A stretch of DNA of 10,930 nt from contig JBLHWM010000098.1 in assembly GCA_047629095.1 (NCBI GenBank), positions 1 to 10,930 on the forward strand, in the 5' to 3' direction. The notes beneath the pieces were generated by a model. The model had not been told where the DNA came from and searched no databases. It worked only from the letters and a program-made list of their open reading frames with translations. Both the position numbers and the translations under genes were made by a program. Source of the stretch: CALBMX01 sp047629095. Its GTDB lineage: Bacteria > Planctomycetota > UBA1135 > GCA-002686595. Positions 1 to 6,890 of this stretch are shown here, piece by piece. How positions within the stretch are numbered: the first letter of the stretch is position 1; every line of letters starts with the position of its first letter.

Positions 1-766
1 TAATCGGCTTGGCGTCGCTCCAGAGAGTCAGCTCTGAGTTCAGGACCCACTCGACCAAGGAGCCGTCCTCTAGCTGAGCCGTCACGACCATCTCTCCTTC
101 GAGTCCATCCACAGAGCCCGCTCCGCGGAATCGAGTGGCTAGGGGAATACCGCTATCCTTCGGAAGACGGATGCTGACGATCGGGTTGGGCCAACCGGTG
201 CGAGGGTTGCCGAAGTTCACATTTCCAGTGGGGCCCGTCATCGCAATCAGGTTTCCATCCCCGCGCATGGCGAAGACTCGGCGCGGACTCGGCTCGCTCT
301 TATCAAAGGGGCCACCCGCTAGGGAGCTGATCTCGATTGTGACGATCGGCAAGACCTGAGCCAAGGTCTCCGGTTCCACGGATAACAAGGGCAAGCCGTC
401 CACGTCGAGCTGATAAATCTCGATGCGCTGCTCTGGAAAGCATACAGCCAGAAGGTCTCCACCAAAGGCGAGTTCAACTGGCCAAGGCCCCGTCTCGATG
501 GGCACCTCCAATGTGTTGATTCCACCCTGAACGAACGTCAACTGCCCGTTCGCAACCATCGCGAGGCTGCCACCGCTCACCCACTCGAGGGCGACATCGC
601 TCCCCGACTCGTAGGACATATCCATAGAGGTGCTGTCCACAAGTACGGACTGGCGTGGGGTGAACGCCGTGTCCTTGGCTGTCCCCGCACAGGAGGCGGC
701 GAGGGAGCAGCTGAGAACAAGGGCCAGGGATAGGGCGCCACGGGGCGCAAGCATGGAAATCATCAT
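1..766 (-). CDS. Putative lipoprotein, possibly beta-propeller-like (3' end outside window)
   Basis: An open frame on the minus strand runs from ATG at 766 to the left edge without a stop, giving 255 complete codons. The N-terminus has one arginine, a hydrophobic run (ALSLALVLS) and a lipobox-like LAASC with Cys26, so it is probably exported and lipid-anchored. The rest is beta-rich and polar, with repeated stretches such as SGGSLAMVANGQL, GGDLLAVCFPEQRIEIYQLD and RVFAMRGDGNLIAM. These alternate short hydrophobic strands with Gly/Asp turns, as in WD40/YVTN-like propellers. That fold is an inference; no specific family was recognised. ATG codons at 766, 763 and 754 are in frame; 766 and 763 are nearly equivalent and 754 would shorten the n-region. 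No Shine-Dalgarno sequence precedes any of them. It is divergent from the lipoprotein gene starting at 899. A longer open frame on the same strand (474-818) is out of phase and has no signal peptide, so it was not chosen. Confidence 0.78.
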   Translation of the reverse strand, partial: MMISMLAPRGALSLALVLSCSLAASCAGTAKDTAFTPRQSVLVDSTSMDMSYESGSDVALEWVSGGSLAMVANGQLTFVQGGINTLEVPIETGPWPVELAFGGDLLAVCFPEQRIEIYQLDVDGLPLLSVEPETLAQVLPIVTIEISSLAGGPFDKSEPSPRRVFAMRGDGNLIAMTGPTGNVNFGNPRTGWPNPIVSIRLPKDSGIPLATRFRGAGSVDGLEGEMVVTAQLEDGSLVEWVLNSELTLWSDAKPI

Positions 767-830
767 GCAAAGAGCATAACCGCCAGGCGTATTCGCGGGT
801 CCAATCGCTGGCCCACAACGGCCTGGGAAT

Positions 831-860
831 CTGGCCTTACAAGACTTCTCCACAGGCCAG
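831..860. repeat. Short inverted repeat in the divergent intergenic region
   Basis: CTGGCCT at 831-837 is repeated in inverted form as AGGCCAG at 854-860, with a 16-base loop. It lies in the 132-bp gap (767-898) between two divergent lipoprotein genes, where an operator or a 5'-UTR hairpin could sit. Seven-base arms can arise by chance in GC-rich DNA. Nothing else in this gap is recognisable. Confidence 0.3.
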
Positions 861-898
861 TAGAGCCACTGCCCCAGGTGGACTGTTATCCTCTGGCC

Positions 899-1753
899 AT
901 GCGACGTCACCCTAGCCCACCCCACCTGTTTGGACTGCTCCTGGCTGCGCTTTTGCCCCTGCTCGGGATCAGCTGCACGGGCAAGGATTCCGTCCGCGGC
1001 GATCTTGTCATGATCCTCGCCGACAGCGCTCCGACCCAGCCGAGCGCGCTGTTCGACGACCTAGTCGGCAACGCTCTGACCTACGAGGGGCAGCTTGATT
1101 TCCCCACTGGGCAAGCCAACGCGCAAGAGGCACTCCTGCTGGAGCTGCTCACCGGCGAGCGGTCCGGTCAGGAAGAGGGACAAGCCTACGAGTGGTTGTT
1201 CAGCCTCCCCCAGAGCGCCAAGCTCTCCGGCTTCCGCAGCCTGTGCGTATCGAATCACCCAGAGACCATCGAGCGATTTGGGATGGACGAGCACTTTGAC
1301 TACGGGCTGTTCCCGCTACTCGAACAGCAGCAGTCCGAGAAAAGCCAAGACCATGGTGCGGACGCTGCCCTGCGAGCTTTAGCCGGGGACTATGAGGCTC
1401 GTGGCATCGATCGTGCGCCCACGTTTTTCTTGGCCGACCTAACTGGATCCGTTGGACAGCTTGAGTCGACCCTCGCAGCGATCAAGGGAGAGCTCTACGA
1501 CCAGGAGCTACTTGACGGCGCCTCGAAGCCGAAGCGCCAGACCCTGTGCATTCTCTTCACAGCTCCGGATTCGCGACTGCGCGCTTTGGTCGTCGGACCA
1601 GGCATCGAGCCTGGGGCCGGCACGGGCAGCATTGCCCCGAGGGACTTCTTCCCGACCCACGCGGTACGCGGCCAGATCAAGGTGATGGCCTACCTGGCGG
1701 GTGTTGTCGTCCCGGGATTCCTCTCGGGGCGCGATCTTCTGAATCGCGAATAG
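899..1753 (+). CDS. Degenerate sulfatase-like (alkaline phosphatase superfamily) lipoprotein
   Basis: A 284-residue protein with an N-terminal RR, a hydrophobic stretch (FGLLLAALLPLLGIS) and Cys26 as the likely lipid-anchor residue. After it the chain follows the order of landmarks of the sulfatase/alkaline phosphatase superfamily. DLVMILADS (35-43) sits where the first metal-binding strand is expected. LLTG (83-86) matches the end of the nucleophile motif, FGMDEHFDYG resembles the usual GLDRGFD segment, and LVVGPGIEPG (230-239) and GRDLL near the C-terminus match the closing landmarks. The catalytic residues are not there: no CxPSR or PSxxSLLTG nucleophile, and FTAPDS (220-225) replaces the metal-binding F-T-x-D-H-G. 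At 284 residues it is far shorter than usual sulfatases (about 450-550). The assignment is by eye and moderate; it could be an unrelated protein. An in-frame GTG at 878 would add seven residues before the signal peptide, so ATG 899 is preferred. It is convergent with the GT9 gene. Confidence 0.75.
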   Translation: MRRHPSPPHLFGLLLAALLPLLGISCTGKDSVRGDLVMILADSAPTQPSALFDDLVGNALTYEGQLDFPTGQANAQEALLLELLTGERSGQEEGQAYEWLFSLPQSAKLSGFRSLCVSNHPETIERFGMDEHFDYGLFPLLEQQQSEKSQDHGADAALRALAGDYEARGIDRAPTFFLADLTGSVGQLESTLAAIKGELYDQELLDGASKPKRQTLCILFTAPDSRLRALVVGPGIEPGAGTGSIAPRDFFPTHAVRGQIKVMAYLAGVVVPGFLSGRDLLNRE

Positions 1754-1784
1754 CGTCCGTTTGCGGACCGTATTCGGGTCCTGT
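1754..1784. terminator. Possible bidirectional terminator: two competing hairpins
   Basis: The 31 bp between two convergent stop codons contain GTCCG (1755-1759), CGGACC (1764-1769) and GGTCC (1777-1781). The middle segment can pair with the left one (5-bp stem, TTTG loop) or the right one (5-bp stem, 7-base loop), but not both. Neither has a T-run after it on either strand, so this is not a textbook intrinsic terminator. The location, filling the whole convergent gap, is the main support. Confidence 0.35.
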
Positions 1785-2840
1785 CTAGATGCGCTCGAGC
1801 TGTCGCTTGACAGCAGCGAGCACCAGCTCAACCCGGATGTCGAGCATGCAGTCGTGGCGCGGCATGCGGCAAGTGCGCTTGTTGCAAGGTGCACAAGGCG
1901 GCGGCACCGCTACGATCTCGTGGCGGGCTGGAGCCGGGTTGTACGGTCCGGTGCGACCGGCCTCACCAGGGCCAAACAGCGCCACGACGGGCACGCCTTG
2001 GGCAACGGCTAAGTGCATAGGACCCGTGTCGCAACTCACGAAGACCGCGGCCCGGGCTGTGATCGCGATCAGCTCCGCGAGGGAGGTCTTGCCGACGAAG
2101 TCGACGATCGCTTGGGGCCGGCCGGCCTCTTCACCGAGCTGCTCGAGCTCTGTCCGCGCCGCCTCCCGATCCCCGGGACCTCCCAAGAGGATCACTGGAC
2201 GATCCAGGCTTTCGGAGACCCTGCGCGCCAGGGCGATGAATCGCTCCGCGGGCCAACTCTTGGACACATAGCTCGCGCCGATACCGATGGCGACTGGAAC
2301 GGCGCCAAGGGGCTCGACCTGCTCCGAAGCCCAGGCCACCGCCTGCTCATCCACAGGCAAGCGGTGCTCGGCAGATGCCTCAATGCCCAGATGCGTTGCG
2401 AACTCGAGGTACTGCTCGACCATGTGCCTCGGCCCTGCTTCTGGCAGCGCAGGCGGCACGATGGACTCCTTAAGGAACAGCCACGCGAACTCCTTCGTGC
2501 GGGCCCTGTCGAATCCGAGAACCCGGGGCGCACCGGAGAGGCGTGCGACCAGGGCGCTCTTGAAGATACGCGCGAGGTCGATCGCTAGGTCGTAACCCTC
2601 GGCACGGGCCTCCCGAACGCAAGCCAGGAGTCCACGAGCGCCGAGCTTCTTATCCCACAGGTGAGCGCGATCCACCACGGGGTTCCCATCCACGATCGGG
2701 TAGGCGAGGTTGTGAGACGCCCAGCCCACGAACGTGTCCGGCGCGGCGCGCTTGATCGCCGCCGCCAAGACTAGGGCATTGGCCACATCGCCGAGAGCAC
2801 CGAGGCGCACGATGAGGATCTTCTTAGGGAGCGTGGTCAT
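1785..2840 (-). CDS. Glycosyltransferase family 9 (ADP-heptose:LPS heptosyltransferase-like)
   Basis: A 351-residue GT-B fold transferase expected at the inner face of the membrane, where GT9 enzymes add ADP-activated heptose to the LPS core. The N-terminal domain opens with KILIVRLGALGDV; Asp18 lies where the GT9 catalytic base is found. The C-terminal nucleotide-binding domain has KSWPAERF (from Lys194), the LLGGPGDR strand and the family signature CDTGPMHLA (Asp271, His276). A Cys cluster near the end, C316-x2-C319-x4-C324-x6-C331, is seen in many GT9 members. Length is normal for the family. The frame continues upstream to a TTG at 2891, but the extra 17 residues have no role in the fold and overlap a possible promoter, so ATG 2840 is chosen. 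No Shine-Dalgarno sequence is visible. The real acceptor cannot be told from sequence, and no other LPS-core gene is nearby. Confidence 0.93.
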   Translation of the reverse strand: MTTLPKKILIVRLGALGDVANALVLAAAIKRAAPDTFVGWASHNLAYPIVDGNPVVDRAHLWDKKLGARGLLACVREARAEGYDLAIDLARIFKSALVARLSGAPRVLGFDRARTKEFAWLFLKESIVPPALPEAGPRHMVEQYLEFATHLGIEASAEHRLPVDEQAVAWASEQVEPLGAVPVAIGIGASYVSKSWPAERFIALARRVSESLDRPVILLGGPGDREAARTELEQLGEEAGRPQAIVDFVGKTSLAELIAITARAAVFVSCDTGPMHLAVAQGVPVVALFGPGEAGRTGPYNPAPARHEIVAVPPPCAPCNKRTCRMPRHDCMLDIRVELVLAAVKRQLERI

Positions 2841-2861
2841 GGAATGGAATGCCGAACACAG

Positions 2862-2891
2862 GTCATAACAAACACGGCGGATGGGCGCCAA
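2862..2891 (-). promoter_or_regulatory. Possible sigma70-type promoter for the GT9 gene
   Basis: Read on the minus strand, TTGGCG (2886-2891) and TATGAC (2862-2867) are separated by 18 bases, and TG stands one base before the -10 (extended -10). Each hexamer matches four of six consensus bases. Transcription would start near 2855 and leave a leader of about 15 nt before ATG 2840. It would exclude the alternative TTG start at 2891. Weak by itself. Confidence 0.3.
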
Positions 2892-2924
2892 AGCTTACGC
2901 TCCGAGTCGTAGGATGGATGTGCC

Positions 2925-5048
2925 ATGAAAGTCACCCTGCCCAAAGTCGCCCTCTCCCTTGGCCTTGTGGCCATGCTCGCCACAGCCTGCAATAAGGACG
3001 AGCCGGCCCCCACCGTCGCGCCCGATCAAACAGGCGCCACCGAGTTCATCCCCTCGAACCCCAATCCCCCCACTGCGGTCCATGTGACCCACGGGCAGTT
3101 GATCGAGGACATGGCTACCCCGCGCCATATCTCAGACGGCCAGGGCACGGTGCGTATTCTCGACGGCCCGCAGTACATCACGGCTAGCGAAGTCGGCTCC
3201 TGGACCTTCGAGTTTGAGGTGAGCGAGCATGGCATCGCGGCGGGTGGCAGCCTGTTCTTCATGGTGTCGCCCTACTGGTACTGGACCAACCCACAGACCC
3301 AGAGCCCCGAGGGGCCGGGCTATGTCAGCGCCTCGCTTCCCTCCAGGGAAGAGGGCGACGAGCTCGTGCTGCAAGCGATCAGCTTTGGGAACCAGCTCTG
3401 CCAGATCGAAGTCACGGGCCGTGCATTGCGCCCAGGCGAGCTCGTCGAAGTTGCCTACGGGCAGGGTGCCGGCGCGAGAGCCGACCGCTACGCAGAGAAG
3501 GAGTCGCGCTTCTGGTTCTCGGTAGACGGCGATGGCGATGGCGTGCGCGGAATCCTGCCGGACTCGCCTACGATCGAGGTCCTTCCCGGCCGACCGGCCA
3601 CCCTGCAGCTGATCCTGCCCTCGACCGTACGGGTCGGCGAGACTGCGACGATCACAGTTGCACTCGTCGATCGCTTCGGCAACGGAAACGTAGGCTTCGA
3701 TGGCGAGCTCCTACTCAAGAGCGACCGTCGCTGGCCCGGTTTGCCCGAGCGTATTTACCTTAGTCGCCTAGACAAGGGCAGAACCCAAATCGAGCTCTCG
3801 ATTGCCCCAGATGCGCCCATTGGCGAAATGCGCTTCGCCGGTGCAGCCGTTGGTAGCCACCTAAAGCCGACCCCCGGTTCGCCCCCTGAGCACGGGCTCG
3901 AGCTGGGCGGCGCGGCGGTCGAGCTGTCCGCCATCAGCAACCCGATGCGCATCCTTGCGGCGGATTCCGATGCGCCGCGCATCCTCTGGGCAGACCTACA
4001 CGGTCACTCGAACCTGTCCGATGGAACGGGTACTCCCGAGGACTTCTACGATTACGCGCGCTACGTGGCAGGACTCGACATTGCCGCTCTGACGGACCAC
4101 GATCACTGGGGCGTAGAGTTCCTGGACAAGACGCCGGCCATGTGGGAGCGCATCGGTGAGGTTGCCAAGAACAACAATGAGCCGGGTGTCTTCACGTCGC
4201 TGCTCGCCTATGAGTGGACCAGTTGGATCCACGGGCATCGGCATGTGGTGTACTTCGAGGACAAGGGCGAGGTCTACTCTTCCGTGGACGAGGACTTCGA
4301 CGATCCGGCCGAGCTCTGGGCGGCGCTGCGTGGGCAAGAGGCTCTGACATTCGCCCACCACTCCGCGGGCGGGCCCGTCGCAACCAACTGGAGCTTTGTG
4401 CCGGACCCGATCCTCGAGCCCGTGACGGAAGTGGCCTCGGTACACGGCTCCAGCGAGGCCTGGGACTCACCGGGTTTGATCTACCGGCCGCTCAAGGGTA
4501 ACTTCGTGCGAGACGTCTTGGACCGCGGGATCCGCTTCGGCTTCGTCGGCAGCGGCGACAGCCACGATGGGCACCCGGGCCTGGCCCACATCGCCTCGCC
4601 ATCGGGCGGCTTGGCTGCGATCCTCGCCAAGGACAACACCCGCGAGTCCGTGCTCGAAGCTCTGCGGGCACGACGCGTCTACGCAACCACTGGCCAGCGC
4701 ATCGTCCTCGACGTGCGACTGGGTGGCAACGTGATGGGTGCCGCAATCCCCGCCGAGTCCCTCGAGAATGGCTCGGCGCTGTTGGAGATGACCGTGCTGG
4801 GGACGGCGCCGCTGACAAGGCTCGAGGTGATTCGCTCGGGCGAGGTCGTCCAGCGCTTTGACGCCGCCGCCCTAGGGCAGACGACTGGCGGGCAGCCCCA
4901 CTGGACCGGCGAGCTGCGCCTAGACAACCTCAAAGCCGGCGAGTATGTCTACCTGCGCGTCACCCAACAAGGGGACGGCGCCCCGGGTATTGCCTGGTCG
5001 AGTCCCTGGTTTCTGGACTCGCCTGAAGCCACTGAAATAGGTGATTAG
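2925..5048 (+). CDS. DUF3604-family lipoprotein with PHP-type metal site
   Basis: A 707-residue exported protein. Its signal peptide (KVALSLGLVAML) ends in LATAC, with Cys22 the predicted lipid anchor. Residues about 60-340 are beta-rich and likely form two Ig-like or sandwich domains; a D201-G-D-G-D205-G loop could bind calcium. Residues about 354-620 are the DUF3604/PHP-like domain. Candidate metal ligands are His359 and His361 (DLHGHS), Asp391/His392/Asp393/His394 (TDHDHW), Glu430 (YEW), His478/His479 (AHHS), and Asp545/His547 (GDSHDGH). The family is predicted to be a metal-dependent hydrolase, possibly a phosphoesterase; the substrate is unknown. A beta-rich C-terminal segment follows. 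All expected ligands are present, so it is probably active. ATG 2925 begins a normal signal peptide, and AGGA at 2911-2914 is a weak ribosome-binding site. The gene diverges from GT9 and its stop interlocks with that of the next gene. Confidence 0.92.
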   Translation: MKVTLPKVALSLGLVAMLATACNKDEPAPTVAPDQTGATEFIPSNPNPPTAVHVTHGQLIEDMATPRHISDGQGTVRILDGPQYITASEVGSWTFEFEVSEHGIAAGGSLFFMVSPYWYWTNPQTQSPEGPGYVSASLPSREEGDELVLQAISFGNQLCQIEVTGRALRPGELVEVAYGQGAGARADRYAEKESRFWFSVDGDGDGVRGILPDSPTIEVLPGRPATLQLILPSTVRVGETATITVALVDRFGNGNVGFDGELLLKSDRRWPGLPERIYLSRLDKGRTQIELSIAPDAPIGEMRFAGAAVGSHLKPTPGSPPEHGLELGGAAVELSAISNPMRILAADSDAPRILWADLHGHSNLSDGTGTPEDFYDYARYVAGLDIAALTDHDHWGVEFLDKTPAMWERIGEVAKNNNEPGVFTSLLAYEWTSWIHGHRHVVYFEDKGEVYSSVDEDFDDPAELWAALRGQEALTFAHHSAGGPVATNWSFVPDPILEPVTEVASVHGSSEAWDSPGLIYRPLKGNFVRDVLDRGIRFGFVGSGDSHDGHPGLAHIASPSGGLAAILAKDNTRESVLEALRARRVYATTGQRIVLDVRLGGNVMGAAIPAESLENGSALLEMTVLGTAPLTRLEVIRSGEVVQRFDAAALGQTTGGQPHWTGELRLDNLKAGEYVYLRVTQQGDGAPGIAWSSPWFLDSPEATEIGD
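5045..5048. other. Interlocked convergent stop codons
   Basis: The four bases TTAG hold both stops: TAG (5046-5048) of the plus-strand DUF3604 gene and TAA (complement of TTA, 5045-5047) of the minus-strand permease gene. There is no room for a terminator between the genes, so each transcript must run into the other gene's 3' end. Confidence 0.95.
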
Positions 5049-6361
5049 GACTCGAATTCGGCAGACTTTGCCTGCTTGCGGCCGGCTTCCACGTCGACCT
5101 TAGTCAGCAGGAAGCCGCCGACTAAGAAGAAGAGAACGAGCCACAACATGGCCGACCGGCTCGTGCCTCCCGCAAACAGAACCGTTGCGAAGAGCGTCGG
5201 GCCAAGCACGCCGGCGAACTTCTCGCCCACGGCGTAGAAGCCAAAGAACTCCGCGGACTTGTGACGCGGAATCATGGTCGAGAAGAGGGACCGAGACAAG
5301 GCCTGGGTACCACCCTGCACCAGGGCGACCAGGCCGGCCAAGATGTAGAAGTGAGTGGCGGTCTTCATGAAGTACCCAAGCAGAGCCACGATGACGTAGA
5401 CCCCGAGGCCAATTAGGATGGCCGACTTCGGGCCGATCCTCCTTGCCAGCCCGCCAAAGGCGAAGGAGCAGGGGATCCCCACGAACTGCACCATCAGGAC
5501 CGCGAGAATTAGCTGGTTCGAGTCCAGGTTGATGGTCTTTCCATAGAGGGCTGCCATGCGGATGATGGTCAGGATGCCATCGTTGTAGACGAAGAAGGCC
5601 AGCAGCAGCAAGAAGGCTTGGGGATAGGTACGTAGCTCTCGCAGGGTTCCCGCCAGCCCAAGGAACGACGAGACGAAGGTCCCCGGCTTCCCCGCCGCGG
5701 GCGGCTCCGGAACCCGGCGGATCAGTGGAAGACTGAAGACAAGCCACCAGAGGGATACGGCCAGAAAGGCTAAGCGAGGACCCAGCGTGCCCTCGGTTAG
5801 GCCCACGAGCCCTGGGTTGGCAATCCAGATCAAGCTTAGGCCCAGCATCACGCCACCCCCCACATAGCCTAGGGCGAATCCAGCAGTTGAGACAGCATCC
5901 ACCTCCTTTGGTCCTGCAATGTGATTCAGCAAGGAGTCGTAGAAAACCGTACTAGCCCCTGCCCCGAGGTTGGCCAAAGCAAAGAAGACGAGACCTAACT
6001 TCCAATCTCCCTCGCCCACAAAGAACAGGGCTGCCGTGCTCAGGATTCCAAGTAGGGCAAAGCCGGCCAAGTACTTCTTTCGGCGCCCTCGGGCATCCGC
6101 AAGGGTCCCGAGGGGAGGCGCAACTAGGGCCACAAGGAGCAGAGCGACCGCAGAAGCGGCGGCAAAGAGCCCCGTGGCTCGGTCCGGCTCGATTCCTGAT
6201 GCCGCAACGCTAGCGAAATAGATGGGGAAGACCGCCGTGACAACCACCGTAAAGAAGGCCGAGTTCGCCCAGTCGTACATCACCCAACCACGCTTCTCAG
6301 GGCTATCAAGGCCGATCTTGACCAGGAATCCGTTGGGCTGGGGCTCGGGGGTTGTGTCCAT
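5045..6361 (-). CDS. MFS permease, UMF1/Atg22-like family
   Basis: A 438-residue polytopic inner-membrane protein. The signature near the N-terminus, GWVMYDWANSAFFTVVV, is typical of the UMF1 family of the major facilitator superfamily (the bacterial relatives of Atg22). About 12 hydrophobic segments can be seen, with the MFS cytoplasmic loop motif after TM2 (GTLADARGRRKKY) and a short hydrophilic loop in the middle (PEPPAAGKPGTF). The second half includes FVYNDGILTIIRMAALYG, which also recurs in UMF1 members. The substrate is unknown; fungal Atg22 exports amino acids from the vacuole, but that cannot be carried over. Length is normal. The frame stays open to 6445, but the 28 extra residues are Pro-rich and unlike the family start, so ATG 6361 (MDTTPEPQP) is chosen. 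It has no Shine-Dalgarno sequence. It diverges from the HPt gene and overlaps the DUF3604 gene by four bases. Confidence 0.92.
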   Translation of the reverse strand: MDTTPEPQPNGFLVKIGLDSPEKRGWVMYDWANSAFFTVVVTAVFPIYFASVAASGIEPDRATGLFAAASAVALLLVALVAPPLGTLADARGRRKKYLAGFALLGILSTAALFFVGEGDWKLGLVFFALANLGAGASTVFYDSLLNHIAGPKEVDAVSTAGFALGYVGGGVMLGLSLIWIANPGLVGLTEGTLGPRLAFLAVSLWWLVFSLPLIRRVPEPPAAGKPGTFVSSFLGLAGTLRELRTYPQAFLLLLAFFVYNDGILTIIRMAALYGKTINLDSNQLILAVLMVQFVGIPCSFAFGGLARRIGPKSAILIGLGVYVIVALLGYFMKTATHFYILAGLVALVQGGTQALSRSLFSTMIPRHKSAEFFGFYAVGEKFAGVLGPTLFATVLFAGGTSRSAMLWLVLFFLVGGFLLTKVDVEAGRKQAKSAEFES

Positions 6362-6406
6362 GGCTGGAGTGTAGGCTTTGGCCCGGAGCAAGGGCAGTTG
6401 CGTAGT

Positions 6407-6433
6407 GGGGAATCCCCGAGGTGGGAATCCCCC
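6407..6433. repeat. Tandem near-palindromes GGGAATCCCC, possible operator
   Basis: GGGGAATCCCC at 6407-6417 and GGGAATCCCCC at 6423-6433 share a 10-base core placed 16 bp apart, about one and a half helical turns. Each copy is almost its own inverted complement (GGGG-AAT-CCCC). The pair lies in the 150-bp gap between the divergent permease and HPt genes, just upstream of a possible -10 element for the HPt operon. A dimeric regulator could bind both. No known regulator is assigned. Confidence 0.4.
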
Positions 6434-6452
6434 GGCTGGGCTCAACTTCCTC

Positions 6453-6461
6453 TGCTATAGG
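6453..6461 (+). promoter_or_regulatory. Possible extended -10 promoter of the HPt-HDOD operon
   Basis: TGCTATAGG contains the extended -10 TG followed one base later by TATAGG. There is no good -35 hexamer at the usual distance; the GGGAATCCCC repeats occupy that zone. A start near 6468 would give a leader of about 44 nt before ATG 6512. The call rests on a single short motif. Confidence 0.25.
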
Positions 6462-6511
6462 GCCGATCATCAGCATGTAAGCCCAATTGCCCCCTTGTCA
6501 ATCCCATTGCA

Positions 6512-6880
6512 ATGCAAGATCCCTCCTCCATTCCAGACTTCGACAAAGCACCCCTCGATGAGCTCATCGAGGTCGGTGGCCCTGACCTCATCCGCGAGCT
6601 CGTGGAACTCTTCTTCACCGAGACACCTGGTCTTATCGGCCAGCTCGAAAGAGCAATCACCAGCGAGGACTGGGAGTCCATGGGCCGCGCAGCCCACACG
6701 CTCAAGTCCAGCTCTTATTATCTCGGTGCGCTGCTGCTCTCGGACATTGGTCGCGTGATCGAGGCCACTGCAACTTCAGGTTCGCCCGAGGCCGCTAAGA
6801 ACTTCATCGGCCAATCCCAGCAAGCCTTTGATTCCGCTAAGAACAAGCTCGTTGCGTTCGTGCAGACTCTGCCCGCCTAG
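6512..6880 (+). CDS. HPt domain histidine phosphotransfer protein
   Basis: A stand-alone 122-residue HPt protein, expected to form a cytoplasmic four-helix bundle and to pass phosphoryl groups between receiver domains. The phosphorylated residue is His62 in AAHTLKSSSYYLGA, which matches the HPt signature AHxLKGxSxxxGA except that Gly is replaced by Ser. The helix before it (DLIRELVELFFTETPGLIGQLERAI) is also typical, so nearly the whole protein is the domain. It lacks the kinase and receiver parts found in hybrid kinases. It sits 10 bp before the HDOD-REC-GGDEF gene and is almost surely cotranscribed with it, which makes that receiver domain the first candidate partner; the receiver of the convergent paralog is the second. 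No histidine kinase is in the window. ATG 6512 has no Shine-Dalgarno sequence; a different frame over this region (6378-6758) has no recognisable domain. Confidence 0.93.
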   Translation: MQDPSSIPDFDKAPLDELIEVGGPDLIRELVELFFTETPGLIGQLERAITSEDWESMGRAAHTLKSSSYYLGALLLSDIGRVIEATATSGSPEAAKNFIGQSQQAFDSAKNKLVAFVQTLPA

Positions 6881-6890
6881 CTGACCCCGG

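Noticed and set aside
474..818. Minus-strand open frame of 114 codons overlapping the left-edge lipoprotein
   Set aside because: It is out of phase with the lipoprotein frame, has a composition rich in Arg, His and Cys typical of shadow frames, and lacks any domain or signal peptide.
2013..2588. Plus-strand open frame of 191 codons opposite the GT9 gene
   Set aside because: It lies wholly antisense to a gene with clear GT9 motifs and has no domain or start signal; long antisense frames are common in GC-rich coding DNA.
3996..4445. Minus-strand open frame of 149 codons opposite the DUF3604 domain
   Set aside because: It mirrors the metal-binding core of a real gene; its His and Arg richness is a by-product of the opposite strand.
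5045..6445. Possible extended N-terminus of the permease from 6445
   Set aside because: The extra 28 residues are Pro/Gly-rich, unlike UMF1 starts, and would cover the GGGAATCCCC repeats; ATG 6361 fits the family better.
6378..6758. Plus-strand open frame of 126 codons overlapping the HPt gene
   Set aside because: It is Ser/Pro-rich with no domain, and the other frame encodes a clear HPt protein with the signature histidine.
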